Source: Paenibacillus polymyxa
GTDB taxonomy: Bacteria; Bacillota; Bacilli; Paenibacillales; Paenibacillaceae
Assembly: GCF_015710975.1 (NCBI RefSeq)
Contig: NZ_CP049783.1
Location: 1,301,001 to 1,365,000, forward strand
DNA length: 64,000 bases
Reading direction: 5' to 3'
Positions within the stretch are counted from its first letter, which is position 1; each line of letters opens with the position of its first letter. A program made the position numbers and the translations under genes. Below the pieces are notes generated by a model. The model saw only the letters and a program-made list of their open reading frames with translations. It was not told where the DNA came from and searched no databases. Positions 26,318-35,706 of the stretch are shown here, one piece after another.

Positions 26318-28651
26318 ATGCCACAACTCGTAACCAAACCAAACAATCGCCAGTTGGCTTTTGATGAAATACGTATATCCGTATATGCTGACCGTGTACT
26401 CAGCGGGCTGGACAAGCTGGATAAAGATCGACTCATTCGCGGTGTAACTAGTAAGCTCCGCCGGGACGAAGTCACTGGAGATGAGATTAGCAACGCATTT
26501 GCAATGGCTGCTCTAGAACTGGTTAGCAAGGAAGAACCGGACTGGAAATTTGCCGCTGCGCGTGCTTTGCTCACTTCCCTATATAAAAAAGCGGCTACTC
26601 ACCGCCGTTACAAATCCTATGCAGACGAACCTTACGGCGCTTTTTATCCACTGATCACCGATCTAGTGCAAAAAGGAATCTACCGTCAGGAACTGCTTGA
26701 CTGCTACACCAAGGAGCAGATTGATGAGCTCGGCGATTCCATAATGCCGCAGAATGACCTGCTGTTCGACTATATTGGACTGTTGACGCTGTCTGAGCGC
26801 TATTTGGCCAATGATTTTGACGGACGCGTAATGGAGCTTCCACAAGAACGCTACATGATTATCGCAATGTACCTGATGCATCAAGAGCCGGCCGACAAGC
26901 GTATGGAGCTGGTCAAGGAAGCATACTGGGCGATGAGCAACATGTACATGACGGCAGCTACACCAACCATGTCCAATGCCGGAAAAAAGGTAGCCGGACA
27001 GCTCTCGAGTTGCTTTATCGACACCGTAGACGACTCATTGGAAGGTATTTTCGATTCCAATACCGATGTAGCCCGTCTTAGCAAAATGGGTGGCGGTATC
27101 GGCGTATACCTCGGTAAAGTGCGTGCGCGCGGCTCCGATATCCGTGGACATAAAAATACAAGCTCTGGCGTTATCCCTTGGATTCGCCAGCTAAACAATA
27201 CAGCTGTTAGCGTAGACCAGTTGGGTACACGCAAAGGTGCAATCGCCGTTTACTTGGACGTATTCCACAAAGACATTCTGGCGTTCCTGGACCTGAAGCT
27301 GAACAACGGTGACGAGCGGATGCGTGCACATGACGTGTTCCACGGCGTATGTCTGCCCGATCTGTTCATGGAGCGGGTCGAAGCACGGGGCGAATGGAAT
27401 CTGTTCTGTCCGCATGAAGTGAAGAAGGTGATGGGCTGGAAGGATGACAAGGGTCGTCCACTGGGACTGGAGGATTTTTATGATGAAGCCTTCGGTTCAG
27501 GCTCCTTCCGCGAGAAGTATGAGGAGGCATCACAGCATCCGATTCTTTCCCGTATTACGGTCCCTGCCATTGACATCATGAAGCGTCTGATGAAATCGCA
27601 GCTGGAAACAGGTACGCCGTACATGTTCTACCGTGATACAGTAAACCGTGCTAATCCAAACCGCGCCCATGGTATGGTGTATTCCTCCAACCTGTGTACG
27701 GAAATTATGCAAAATCAATCTGCAACGGTAGTAGAAAAAGAAGAATTGGTCACCAAGGACGGACAAACACGCATTGTTATCTCCAAAATTCCTGGCGACT
27801 TTGTTGTGTGCAACCTGAACTCCATCCATCTGGCTCGTGCCGTTCCAGCAGGTGTGCTGGATCGTCTCGTACCGATTCAGGTACGTATGCTGGATAATGT
27901 TATTGATATCAACAACATTGAGGTGCTGCAAGCACAATACACGAACAGCCAATATCGTGCAGTCGGCCTGGGTACATTTGGGCTGCATCATCTGCTCGCA
28001 CTTGAGGGCATCCGCTGGGAGTCCGATGAAGCGGTAACCTATAATGATCATTTGTATGAAAAAATTAACTACCTGGCCGTAAAATCCAGCATGGAGCTGG
28101 CGAAAGAAAAAGGCCGTTATGCCAAATTCGAGGGTTCTGACTGGTCGACCGGGCATTATTTCACTTCCCGTGGCTATACAGACGGTACACGTGAAGGCAA
28201 ATTCGTCACTACGTCCGAGTGGAGCGAGCTTGCGGAAGAAGTCCAACAAAACGGTGTCCGTAACGCATGGCTGTTCGCCATTGCGCCTAACGGTTCTACG
28301 TCCATTATCGCAGGCTCTACCGCTAGTATTGATCCACTGTATGAGTTGCTTTCCTATGAAGAGAAAACAACCTACAAGATCGCTAACCCTGCACCAGATT
28401 TGAATGAAAAAACCATCTGGTACTACAAAACAGCTTTCTTGCTGGATCAACACGCTTCGATCAACATGGCTTCTGCACGTCAGCGTCATATTGACCAAGG
28501 TCAAAGCTTTAATCTGTATGTACGCCCAGATATTAAAGCTACCGAATTTTTAGCGCTGCATATTCATGCCTGGAAATCGGGTATGAAGTCGACCTATTAT
28601 GTACGCAGCCGCGCACTGACGATTGAAGAATGCGAAAGCTGCGCATCCTAA
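26318..28651 (+). CDS. nrdA: Ribonucleoside-diphosphate reductase, alpha subunit (class Ia)
   Basis: 777 aa from ATG 26318, chosen for the GAGGA site upstream; the frame reaches back to 26129 without one. An ATP-cone-like N-terminus (residues about 5-90) is followed by the catalytic barrel: GQLSSCFIDTVDDSLEGIF with the first redox Cys, MGGGIGVYLGKVR, the radical-site region NLCTEIMQNQS and the second redox Cys in GDFVVCNLNS. IAPNGSTSIIAGSTASIDP and the C-terminal redox pair in EECESCAS are also present. Reduces NDPs to dNDPs with NrdB. No nrdI or thioredoxin gene is adjacent, which favours class Ia over Ib. Tandem NrdR boxes lie upstream and nrdB 20 bp downstream. Confidence 0.93.
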   Translation: MPQLVTKPNNRQLAFDEIRISVYADRVLSGLDKLDKDRLIRGVTSKLRRDEVTGDEISNAFAMAALELVSKEEPDWKFAAARALLTSLYKKAATHRRYKSYADEPYGAFYPLITDLVQKGIYRQELLDCYTKEQIDELGDSIMPQNDLLFDYIGLLTLSERYLANDFDGRVMELPQERYMIIAMYLMHQEPADKRMELVKEAYWAMSNMYMTAATPTMSNAGKKVAGQLSSCFIDTVDDSLEGIFDSNTDVARLSKMGGGIGVYLGKVRARGSDIRGHKNTSSGVIPWIRQLNNTAVSVDQLGTRKGAIAVYLDVFHKDILAFLDLKLNNGDERMRAHDVFHGVCLPDLFMERVEARGEWNLFCPHEVKKVMGWKDDKGRPLGLEDFYDEAFGSGSFREKYEEASQHPILSRITVPAIDIMKRLMKSQLETGTPYMFYRDTVNRANPNRAHGMVYSSNLCTEIMQNQSATVVEKEELVTKDGQTRIVISKIPGDFVVCNLNSIHLARAVPAGVLDRLVPIQVRMLDNVIDINNIEVLQAQYTNSQYRAVGLGTFGLHHLLALEGIRWESDEAVTYNDHLYEKINYLAVKSSMELAKEKGRYAKFEGSDWSTGHYFTSRGYTDGTREGKFVTTSEWSELAEEVQQNGVRNAWLFAIAPNGSTSIIAGSTASIDPLYELLSYEEKTTYKIANPAPDLNEKTIWYYKTAFLLDQHASINMASARQRHIDQGQSFNLYVRPDIKATEFLALHIHAWKSGMKSTYYVRSRALTIEECESCAS

Positions 28652-28671
28652 ACTAAAGGAGAGAGGCTCTC

Positions 28672-29703
28672 ATGCAGTTACAAAAGATTTTTAACACGGA
28701 AGCGCCTAACCGCTCTACCCGTATTATTGAAGGCGAAAACTCCGGTATCCTGAACTGGAACGATATTCGGATGCCGCATATGTACAAACTATATAAGGTG
28801 CTGCTGCTAAACCACTGGATTCCGGATGAAATTCCGATGTCCAAGGATGCGTCCCAGTTCCCTATGCTGGATGCCGAAGAACAGCGCACATTCAAAATTA
28901 ATATCGGCCTGCTGGCTGTGCTGGATTCCATGCAAACCATGTTTGTCGGAGATGTAAAACGATATTTTACCGATTCCTCGCTGGAAGCTATTTCGGCCAT
29001 TATCGGACAACAGGAAGTCGTGCATAACCAGTCCTACTCTTACGTGCTGTCTTCCCTGGTATCAGAGCAGGAGCAGAAGGAAATTTTTGAATACTGGAAA
29101 AATGATCCTGTCCTGCTGGAGCGTAACACATTCATCTCGGACATTTATCAAGAGTTCCGCGATGAGCAGAACCCGCAAACCTTTTTCCAAGCCATGGTAG
29201 CGGATTTGATTCTGGAAGGCATATTCTTTTACAGTACATTTGCTTTCTTTTACAATTTGGCCCGTGACCAAAAAATGATGGCCACCAGCCAGATGATCTC
29301 GTATATTCAGCGCGACGAAAATCAGCATTGCTACTTCTTTGCCGAAGTGTTCAAGCAGCTTTTGGCTGATTTCCCTGAGTTGGATACCAAGGAAAATACG
29401 GACTATGTCTATCGTATGATCAACCGCGCTGTGGAACTGGAAACGAATTGGGCGCATTACACGCTCAAAGAGGTTCGCGGCATTGACTTGAACGAGCTGA
29501 GCGATTATATCAAATACATGGCAAACATGCGCCTAAGACTTCTGGGTATGGACAAAGCATACGAAGGGGTAGATGTAAACTGTATGCCTTGGATCAAGCC
29601 ATTTTCCGATGAAGCGCTGAATGCAACAAAAACGGACTTTTTTGAAGCAAAATCACGCAATTATGGCAAGGTCGGAGATGACAATGGATTTGACGATTTG
29701 TAA
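28672..29703 (+). CDS. nrdB: Ribonucleoside-diphosphate reductase, beta subunit
   Basis: 343 aa behind AAAGGAGAG. Metal ligands and radical Tyr are in place: the Asp in LLAVLDSMQT, EVVHNQSYSY (Glu, His and the Tyr four residues after His), the Glu in LILEGIFFYSTF and RDENQHCYFF (Glu and His). It therefore looks like an active class I R2 protein holding a diferric or Mn/Fe centre that forms the Tyr radical. Cotranscribed with nrdA. The C-terminus (VGDDNGFDDL) would dock to the alpha subunit. Confidence 0.93.
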   Translation: MQLQKIFNTEAPNRSTRIIEGENSGILNWNDIRMPHMYKLYKVLLLNHWIPDEIPMSKDASQFPMLDAEEQRTFKINIGLLAVLDSMQTMFVGDVKRYFTDSSLEAISAIIGQQEVVHNQSYSYVLSSLVSEQEQKEIFEYWKNDPVLLERNTFISDIYQEFRDEQNPQTFFQAMVADLILEGIFFYSTFAFFYNLARDQKMMATSQMISYIQRDENQHCYFFAEVFKQLLADFPELDTKENTDYVYRMINRAVELETNWAHYTLKEVRGIDLNELSDYIKYMANMRLRLLGMDKAYEGVDVNCMPWIKPFSDEALNATKTDFFEAKSRNYGKVGDDNGFDDL

Positions 29704-29715
29704 ATCATAAGCTAC

Positions 29716-29753
29716 AAGCCTTAACTCGGTATTGCTGAGCTAAGGCTTTTTTC
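29716..29753 (+). terminator. Terminator of nrdAB
   Basis: Arms AAGCCTTA and TAAGGCTT with extra pairing (CTC/GAG) inside, followed by TTTTTTC, 12 bp after the nrdB stop. Confidence 0.85.
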
Positions 29754-29874
29754 TATGGGGATGAAACTTGCGTAAATATGCAAAAAATTCATGAAACATA
29801 TTAATTACTATTCATATTTTCCTACTTGAACACGATATTATATGAAGGCGAAATAATACAGTAAGGAGCATATT

Positions 29875-31629
29875 ATGAAAAGCAAAGTCAAAAAAAGAAT
29901 GGGATTACAAACCAAACTCTACTTCATCTTGCTCATTCCTTTAGTTGTGATTGGCGTCATGATTCTGTGGACGACCAAACTATCTATTCAGAATGCTTCT
30001 CTATCAACCATGCAGCTAAACAATGAAGCGTTGGCGGTGAATACGGCTAAGCTACTGGACAAATCAACCGTCAAAAGCTTAAACACGAATCCATCCGAGC
30101 AGAGCAATGAGTATAAAAAACTTCGGAACGAGTTAAATACGCTCAGGCTGCAAAGCGGAGTCCTGTATATGTATATGTACAATCGTGTTGGCGATGAGTG
30201 GAAGCTTACAGTGGACGGAGCTGCTTGGGACGACAAAGACTACAGTCCTTTTGGAAGCCCTGTAAGTTTTACCCGTAAAGAAACGGCAGATAGATTGAAA
30301 CAAGGGGAGACGGTAACCACAGATATCACAACGGACCCTGATTGGGGAACGATGTTTTCTTCCTTTACACCCATTAAAGATACAGATGGAACCATCATAG
30401 GCTATCTGGGAATCGACAGATCTCTAGCCTCTGTAACTGAAGTATACGAGAAAACATTGCCTGAGGCCTATCGGCTAGTTATCCCTGTGGTCTCCATCAT
30501 TCTGATCATTTCCATTGCGGCAATGATGCTGGTAACACGTCGAATACTACGTCAAGTGCGGTTTATTAAAGATACACTGGAGCAAGTAGCTGATGGCAAT
30601 CTTACGGCTACATCGCAGCAAGTTACGTATGATCAGCTAGGTGAAATCAGCGGCTTGACGAACCGGATGGTAGAAGCCATGTCCAATATGATTGTGGACA
30701 TTCAAAGCAGTTCAAGTACACTTCAGCAAGCATCCGAGAATATCGTCGTGACATCAGAAGGAACCCTTCACCAAACCGAGGAACTGTCCCGCACACTCCA
30801 ACAAATTGCCGATGTATCTACAAACCAAGCAGATCAAACGATAGAGTCGGTTCAGCAATCTGACCGCTTAGGACAAACGCTGGATGAAGTCGGAAGCCAT
30901 GTGCACCAGTTTACGGATACGGCGCGCCATCTCAATGAAGTCCGTAATCAGGTAGCCAATGAACATGAACTGCTGTTGGAGAAGGGACGAGAAAGCGCTC
31001 TGCGAATCAAGCAAATGCAGCGTATGTCACACGCGCTAACTGAAAAGTCCCGCGAAGCAGCTAACATTGGACAGCAGGTACAGGGCATCGTAAAGCAGAC
31101 GCAGATTTTATCCTTTAATGCCTCGATTGAAGCTTCGCGTGCAGGGGAAGCTGGTAAAGGTTTTTCTGTCGTAGCTCATGAAATGGGACAACTTGCCCAA
31201 CAATCTGCCATATCTATTCGTGAAATTGACGAAATCTTAAGTAGTTTTGTCGAGCAAATTGAGCAAATGGGCGATCAATTTGATGAAAATATAAACACTG
31301 TCAATGAACAAGAAAAACAAATTGCATTATGTCTACAGTCTGTTGATAAAGTCACCCAGGTATCAGAGGAAGTTGAGGAACTGGCTGCACATCTGGCCCA
31401 ATTGACTACAGAAATGCAGGAGGTACGTCACAGCGTAGATCAACATCTGAAGCACACAGCCAGCGCGGCGCAGCAAACTGCCGGAATGACAGAAGATGTA
31501 TCCGCAAGCGCACAGAAGCAGGCCCTAGCAGTAAAAGAACTATCCGAAGTAGCCCGTAATCTGACCACACTCTCCAACAATCTACAGCGCCATGCTGATC
31601 AGTTCCGGGTGAAAAATTCCGACCAGTAA
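29875..31629 (+). CDS. Methyl-accepting chemotaxis protein
   Basis: 584 aa. TM1 at about 14-30 (LYFILLIPLVVIGVMILW), an extracytoplasmic sensor of about 165 residues with a Cache-like end (TDGTIIGYLGIDRSLASV), TM2 near 202-220, HAMP (TRRILRQVRFIKDTLEQVADGN), and a signalling domain whose hairpin tip reads EASRAGEAGKGFSVVAHEMG near residue 420. AAGGAGCATATT precedes the ATG. Signals to CheA/CheW; ligand unknown. Single-gene unit with strong hairpins downstream. Confidence 0.92.
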   Translation: MKSKVKKRMGLQTKLYFILLIPLVVIGVMILWTTKLSIQNASLSTMQLNNEALAVNTAKLLDKSTVKSLNTNPSEQSNEYKKLRNELNTLRLQSGVLYMYMYNRVGDEWKLTVDGAAWDDKDYSPFGSPVSFTRKETADRLKQGETVTTDITTDPDWGTMFSSFTPIKDTDGTIIGYLGIDRSLASVTEVYEKTLPEAYRLVIPVVSIILIISIAAMMLVTRRILRQVRFIKDTLEQVADGNLTATSQQVTYDQLGEISGLTNRMVEAMSNMIVDIQSSSSTLQQASENIVVTSEGTLHQTEELSRTLQQIADVSTNQADQTIESVQQSDRLGQTLDEVGSHVHQFTDTARHLNEVRNQVANEHELLLEKGRESALRIKQMQRMSHALTEKSREAANIGQQVQGIVKQTQILSFNASIEASRAGEAGKGFSVVAHEMGQLAQQSAISIREIDEILSSFVEQIEQMGDQFDENINTVNEQEKQIALCLQSVDKVTQVSEEVEELAAHLAQLTTEMQEVRHSVDQHLKHTASAAQQTAGMTEDVSASAQKQALAVKELSEVARNLTTLSNNLQRHADQFRVKNSDQ

Positions 31630-31645
31630 TGATTTCGGTGAACTG

Positions 31646-31697
31646 TGACCCGTAAGATGGACACTTTCAATCAAGTGTCCATCTTACGGGTCATTTT
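31646..31697 (+). terminator. Perfect 21-bp hairpin terminator after the chemoreceptor
   Basis: Arms of 21 bp (starting TGACCCGTAAGATGG) with a 6-base loop and TTTTA after. Unusually long and perfectly paired. Confidence 0.85.
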
Positions 31698-31718
31698 ACA
31701 GACGAAAAGGAGTACACT

Positions 31719-31757
31719 CAAAAGGAGCATTCGCTAACATAGCGAATGCTCCTTTTG
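31719..31757. terminator. Second perfect hairpin (17-bp arms)
   Basis: Arms CAAAAGGAGCATTCGCT and AGCGAATGCTCCTTTTG with loop AACAT. It lies 25 bp after the previous hairpin and can act on either strand. Confidence 0.65.
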
Positions 31758-31856
31758 AGGTTAGAAAGCCGAGCTGAGTACACCTTTATCCAGGTAGATG
31801 CATACATATATAACCTAAAGGTCTATATAAGCACTTAGGAGTTATAGCCGTTATGC

Positions 31857-32693
31857 TCACGATGGGGGAGTCGCAGCTGTTTTCTTCGGCTTCATATAAG
31901 AAGGATAGCCTCCCGTATGCTGGAGCATTTCAATTTCACGCAAAATACGCGGCAAGTCAGCGACCGAGTTCATCACGATGTGGGCCCCTGCCCTTTTCAA
32001 ACCATATATACTTTGTCTGCGTCGTTCCTCGGCTACCCTATCGTCCACTTCACAGCTTGTAGTGTGGTTCGCGGCCAAAGCACTCTCGTTATGGTTCAAC
32101 ACACCAATCGTCCAAACGCCGGCATTCCGTCCTTCTTGCATATCGGCTGCTGTGTCTCCTACCTTCACAATATCGCTAAGCGGGAATACCTGCAGGCGAT
32201 GTGCAATTTCATAGATCATCCACGGATAAGGCCTCCCCTGCGAAACTTCACATGGGGCTACCATACAATCCAGCGTATAGGGTGACTGTGCAGGCGTGAA
32301 TACATGACTCAGCATTTCCATCGGGCAGGATGCAGTAGCGCCTGACTGAATGCGGCGATCTTGAAGCTCCTGCAACGCCCTATCTATACCGACAGCAGTC
32401 TCAGCCCCTTGGATCAAAGAGCGAAGAACAGGGACAAGCTCAAGATAAATATGCTCAATATCCACTCTGCCAGGATGCGCACCAAAGCACTCCAACCATT
32501 TTCTACGAACCTCTGAAAGTCCGAGCACATTCGCAATATGATCCCGGATGGGCAGTCCCCGTCCATGAGATACCTGCTCTTCAGTTACCTGTATACCCTT
32601 CCATCTGAAGATGTCGCACATTCCCTGGATTAAGCCCCGACCTCCGGGGTCTGACAATGTACTTTCCAGATTAAAAATAACCGCCTGTATCAT
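31857..32693 (-). CDS. HAD-superfamily, phosphonoacetaldehyde hydrolase-like protein with altered catalytic site
   Basis: 278 aa from ATG 32693 behind AAAGGCGGGG. The body matches PhnX: SQGRPYPWMIYEIAHRLQV, SDIVKVGDTAADMQEGRNAG and VWTIGVLNHNESAL are close to the phosphonatase motifs. But HAD motif I, normally DWAGT with the nucleophilic Asp, reads FNLEST: Asn replaces Asp. The cap-domain GLLKIDH segment with the Schiff-base Lys reads GLPIRDH, so that Lys is also missing. It is therefore probably not a working phosphonatase. No other phosphonate gene is near. The C-terminal extension (MLQHTGGYPSYMKPKK) is not part of the family core. Confidence 0.8.
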   Translation of the reverse strand: MIQAVIFNLESTLSDPGGRGLIQGMCDIFRWKGIQVTEEQVSHGRGLPIRDHIANVLGLSEVRRKWLECFGAHPGRVDIEHIYLELVPVLRSLIQGAETAVGIDRALQELQDRRIQSGATASCPMEMLSHVFTPAQSPYTLDCMVAPCEVSQGRPYPWMIYEIAHRLQVFPLSDIVKVGDTAADMQEGRNAGVWTIGVLNHNESALAANHTTSCEVDDRVAEERRRQSIYGLKRAGAHIVMNSVADLPRILREIEMLQHTGGYPSYMKPKKTAATPPS

Positions 32694-32863
32694 GCAATCC
32701 CCGCCTTTCCGTACCGCGGCTATCCGCAATCTTTATTTTGCTTAGGAACATGATACACAGCTAACGTAAACTTAAATGTCGCAAACGGTAAGCGGATTGT
32801 AATTGAGAATAAATTCCTTGAATGGTTTTGATTTACCGATTGAAATGAGGAGGGAGTCGCAAT

Positions 32864-33358
32864 ATGAGACAGCCTTGGAATGAATTTAATTCTAAAATGC
32901 CTTGGCGGATGGAGCTTGGTTGTTATGCTCTGAATAAGCTTGCCTGTGGAGGATTGGTTTTTGGTCTGTTATGGGTCTACTGCTATCTGACAGAGGAAAT
33001 AACGGGATTGCCTGTGAGTATAGCAGGCAATAGCGGTGAACTGACCGCGCAGTTATGGGCCTATGGCTTTGCCCTTCCGGCGGCTCTTGCCGCTGATGCA
33101 CTACGTGATCTTTTACCCTGGCTTCGCAAGCCTGAGCAGTTCACGCTATATCTTGCCGTAGGGTTCAGTGTCTTTCTTCTGCTAGGATCTTTGATGTCGC
33201 CTGCTGGAACGGGCATCTCGTGGAGCAACGGCATGGCAGGTGCAGGGATTACACTGCTCTATTATGGCGGAAGGCACTGGCTGAACCGTGAATATGGAGT
33301 ACAGATCATGCTGGCCTTCCTCCTGCCACTGCTGCTATGGATTATAGGGCTTCAATGA
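32864..33358 (+). CDS. Hypothetical membrane protein, 164 aa
   Basis: Not recognised. Four hydrophobic segments: LACGGLVFGLLWVYCYL, WAYGFALPAALAADAL, LYLAVGFSVFLLLGSLM and IMLAFLLPLLLWIIGL, joined by short loops. GGAGGGAG precedes the ATG. The last 17 bases overlap the end of nnr on the other strand. No functional clue in the neighbours. Confidence 0.65.
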   Translation: MRQPWNEFNSKMPWRMELGCYALNKLACGGLVFGLLWVYCYLTEEITGLPVSIAGNSGELTAQLWAYGFALPAALAADALRDLLPWLRKPEQFTLYLAVGFSVFLLLGSLMSPAGTGISWSNGMAGAGITLLYYGGRHWLNREYGVQIMLAFLLPLLLWIIGLQ

Positions 33359-34988
33359 TGTCGCCAGCTACCACTGAGGCGGGATGCTGGCGATGGCGCG
33401 CGGCCGTTTCTCCAGCCGCACCATGCAGATACACGCCAAAGGCTGCTGCCTGTGAAGCGTTCAAGCCTTGGGCCAACAACCCTGCGATGATGCCTGTCAG
33501 CACATCGCCCGCACCGCCTGTCGCCATCCCGGCGTGGCCTGTGGTATTGACGTAGGTCGCTCCGTCGGGACACGCAATGACCGTGCGTGCTCCCTTGAGC
33601 ACCAGCGTGACTCCATGTGTCCGGGCGTACTCCCGGGCATGGGTGATACGGTCACGCTGCACCTCCGCTGTCGATATTCCCAGCAGACGTGCCATTTCAC
33701 CGGGATGCGGCGTTAACACGATTGCCGCATCTCTCGACTTCCAAGCATCCAGCTCAGGCCCCGCCGAGGCGAGGATGTTCAAGGCGTCCGCATCAAGCAC
33801 GAGCGGACCGCTGTATTCCTCCCACAGGCGGCGCAGCCAGCCAGTGTCCCCTGCGAAGCGGCCGAGGCCAGGCCCGACGGCCAGCACATCGCGCGCCTGC
33901 GCGAGCTGTAGCAGCTCATCTGCGGAGTCGGCGTTCCATTCGCCGTCGCTGCCTGTTGCTGCGGCAGCGAGCATCAGCTCTGGTGCGGCGCCAATGACGC
34001 GCGGAAGCAGCGCCTCAGGCACCGCCCACGTCACAAGGCCGCTGCCGATGCGCAAGGCGGCACGTGCGGCCAGCAGGCCCGCACCGCTCATACGCAGGCT
34101 TCCGCCTGCGACCAGAACGTGGCCGTAGGTGCCCTTGTGCCCGTCCGGCACACGGCTGCGGCTGACGTCCACGTCCAGCGCGTCACGCAGCGTATCGCTG
34201 GTCAGGAGCAGCAGCTGCACGCCACGCTCACGGGCAAGGCCGGGCGGGATACCGATGTAGCGTACCACCACATCACCAGCGTTTCCGGCGCCCGGATATT
34301 GGGCGAGCCCACACTTCAAGTAGGCAAGGCATACGGTGACACGCGCATGAATGCACGGCTCGTGCAGCGCACCTGTGTCGGCGTCGAGTCCGCTAGGCAC
34401 GTCTACCGACACGATCGGCGCGCCGCTGGCATTAGCCTCGCAAATCAGCGAGGCGTAAGGTTCGCGCGGTGGACCTTGCGTGCCTGTGCCCAGCAGGGCA
34501 TCGACGATCCCAGAGGCACCGCGCAGGTCGAGGTTATCCCGACCATAGAGGATAACCGGGATATCCAGCGCCGCGATGATATCGCGCTGGGCAGCCGCTT
34601 CACCGCGCAGCGTTGCAGGCGGCTCGGCATACACAACGGTGACGCGCAGACCTGCATCGGTCAGATGGCGGGCTGCCACCAGTCCGTCACCGCCGTTGTT
34701 GCCTTTACCTACGAGGATATACCAGTGTGCTCGTTCACGTACGTCATATTGCCCACCGCTCGATGAATCCGTCCGTATAACACCGCCATGTCCTGGTACA
34801 TCCCCCGGTCCTGTGTGTGTGACCTCATTTATGCCATCGCTTGTTCCACGTCTCTCCGCACAAAGCTTCAGTACCTCGTCAGCTACTGCTCGCCCGGCAT
34901 TTTCCATCAAGATCAGGGCCGGGATTCCCAGCTTGTCAATCGTGTACCGATCCAGTTGCCGCATTTGTTCGGCGGTCACCATATACAT
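33342..34988 (-). CDS. nnr: Bifunctional NAD(P)H-hydrate repair enzyme (epimerase/dehydratase)
   Basis: 548 aa from ATG 34988, behind GGGAGGCG; the frame extends to 35054 into the neighbour's stop. N-terminal YjeF_N epimerase: MVTAEQMRQLDRYT, LMENAGRAVADE, VGKGNNGGDGLVAARHL and VDVPSGLDADTG. C-terminal ADP-dependent dehydratase: DGHKGTYGHVLVAGGS, VLAVGPGLGR, LVLDADALN, LTPHPGEMARLL and the GHAGMATGGAGDVLTG nucleotide site. Together they repair hydrated NADH and NADPH in the cytosol. The middle of the gene (about 33.8-34.6 kb) is clearly richer in G and C than its neighbours. Confidence 0.93.
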   Translation of the reverse strand: MYMVTAEQMRQLDRYTIDKLGIPALILMENAGRAVADEVLKLCAERRGTSDGINEVTHTGPGDVPGHGGVIRTDSSSGGQYDVRERAHWYILVGKGNNGGDGLVAARHLTDAGLRVTVVYAEPPATLRGEAAAQRDIIAALDIPVILYGRDNLDLRGASGIVDALLGTGTQGPPREPYASLICEANASGAPIVSVDVPSGLDADTGALHEPCIHARVTVCLAYLKCGLAQYPGAGNAGDVVVRYIGIPPGLARERGVQLLLLTSDTLRDALDVDVSRSRVPDGHKGTYGHVLVAGGSLRMSGAGLLAARAALRIGSGLVTWAVPEALLPRVIGAAPELMLAAAATGSDGEWNADSADELLQLAQARDVLAVGPGLGRFAGDTGWLRRLWEEYSGPLVLDADALNILASAGPELDAWKSRDAAIVLTPHPGEMARLLGISTAEVQRDRITHAREYARTHGVTLVLKGARTVIACPDGATYVNTTGHAGMATGGAGDVLTGIIAGLLAQGLNASQAAAFGVYLHGAAGETAARHRQHPASVVAGDIIEAL

Positions 34989-35022
34989 GCTTTTTCGCCT
35001 CCCATATAGCCATCCCTGTTGA

Positions 35023-35655
35023 TTAATATCCGACTGTAAAGCGGGAATTGACAAATTCCCCTTCTACTAACTCATCAATCAGGGCTACCGCATAATCCTC
35101 GACAGAGATGCGACTATGACCTAATTCATCAACCACCAAATGATCCAAGCCAATACGGAACTGTCCTGTACGTTTACCTGGTTCAATAATTCCGGCAGGA
35201 CTGCAATAGGTCCAGTCTACATCCGCAGCACGGTACAGCTCCAGGGCATCAGCGTGCGCAGCCGCCAGCGGCTTCACTTCCTCCGGAAACTCAGCGGTAT
35301 CCATGAGACGCTCACCGGATTCTGTTTTCAGACTGCCCGCTCCGCCAACGACAAGTATGCGCTCCGCGCCGGAACGCCGTGTTCCTTCCAGTAAAGAACG
35401 AGTTGCTTCGAGCAGTTCCTCCTCAGCTCCAAACTTGGGACCATAGGCGCTAATGATAGCATCGTGCCCTTTGGCTACCTCTGTAACGGAATTCGGGTTT
35501 AGAATATCCGCCTGAACCACCGTCAAATATTCACTTTGCTCCGTCACTCGTTGCGGATCGCGCACTGCCGCCGTCACCTCATACTTACGCTTGATCGCTT
35601 CCTTTACTAACGCTTTGCCAATTGTTCCTGTCGCTCCAAAAATAATTACTTTCAT
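35023..35655 (-). CDS. NAD(P)-binding oxidoreductase (YwnB/NmrA-like atypical SDR)
   Basis: 210 aa. Starts MKVIIFGATGTIGKALVKEA, the GATGxIG cofactor motif. ILVVGGAGSL near residue 100 and DWTYCSPAGIIEPG near 150 are typical of the YwnB/YhfK group of atypical SDRs. Substrate unknown; such proteins often bind NADPH or flavin. A GGAAGAAGGCAAC site precedes the start. It shares the minus-strand orientation with nnr and overlaps the extended nnr frame only if the upstream nnr start is wrongly used. Confidence 0.85.
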   Translation of the reverse strand: MKVIIFGATGTIGKALVKEAIKRKYEVTAAVRDPQRVTEQSEYLTVVQADILNPNSVTEVAKGHDAIISAYGPKFGAEEELLEATRSLLEGTRRSGAERILVVGGAGSLKTESGERLMDTAEFPEEVKPLAAAHADALELYRAADVDWTYCSPAGIIEPGKRTGQFRIGLDHLVVDELGHSRISVEDYAVALIDELVEGEFVNSRFTVGY

Positions 35656-35706
35656 ATTAAGTTGCCTTCTTCCTATCTATAATTTTCTTACTGTTAATTA
35701 TCCGTT

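Noticed and set aside
27530..28504. 324-aa open frame opposite nrdA
   Set aside because: Shadow of nrdA in a strongly coding region; low-complexity Cys/Phe-rich translation and no ribosome binding site.
34119..34766. 215-aa and neighbouring plus-strand frames in nnr
   Set aside because: Caused by high GC and scarce stop codons; nnr on the minus strand is fully supported.
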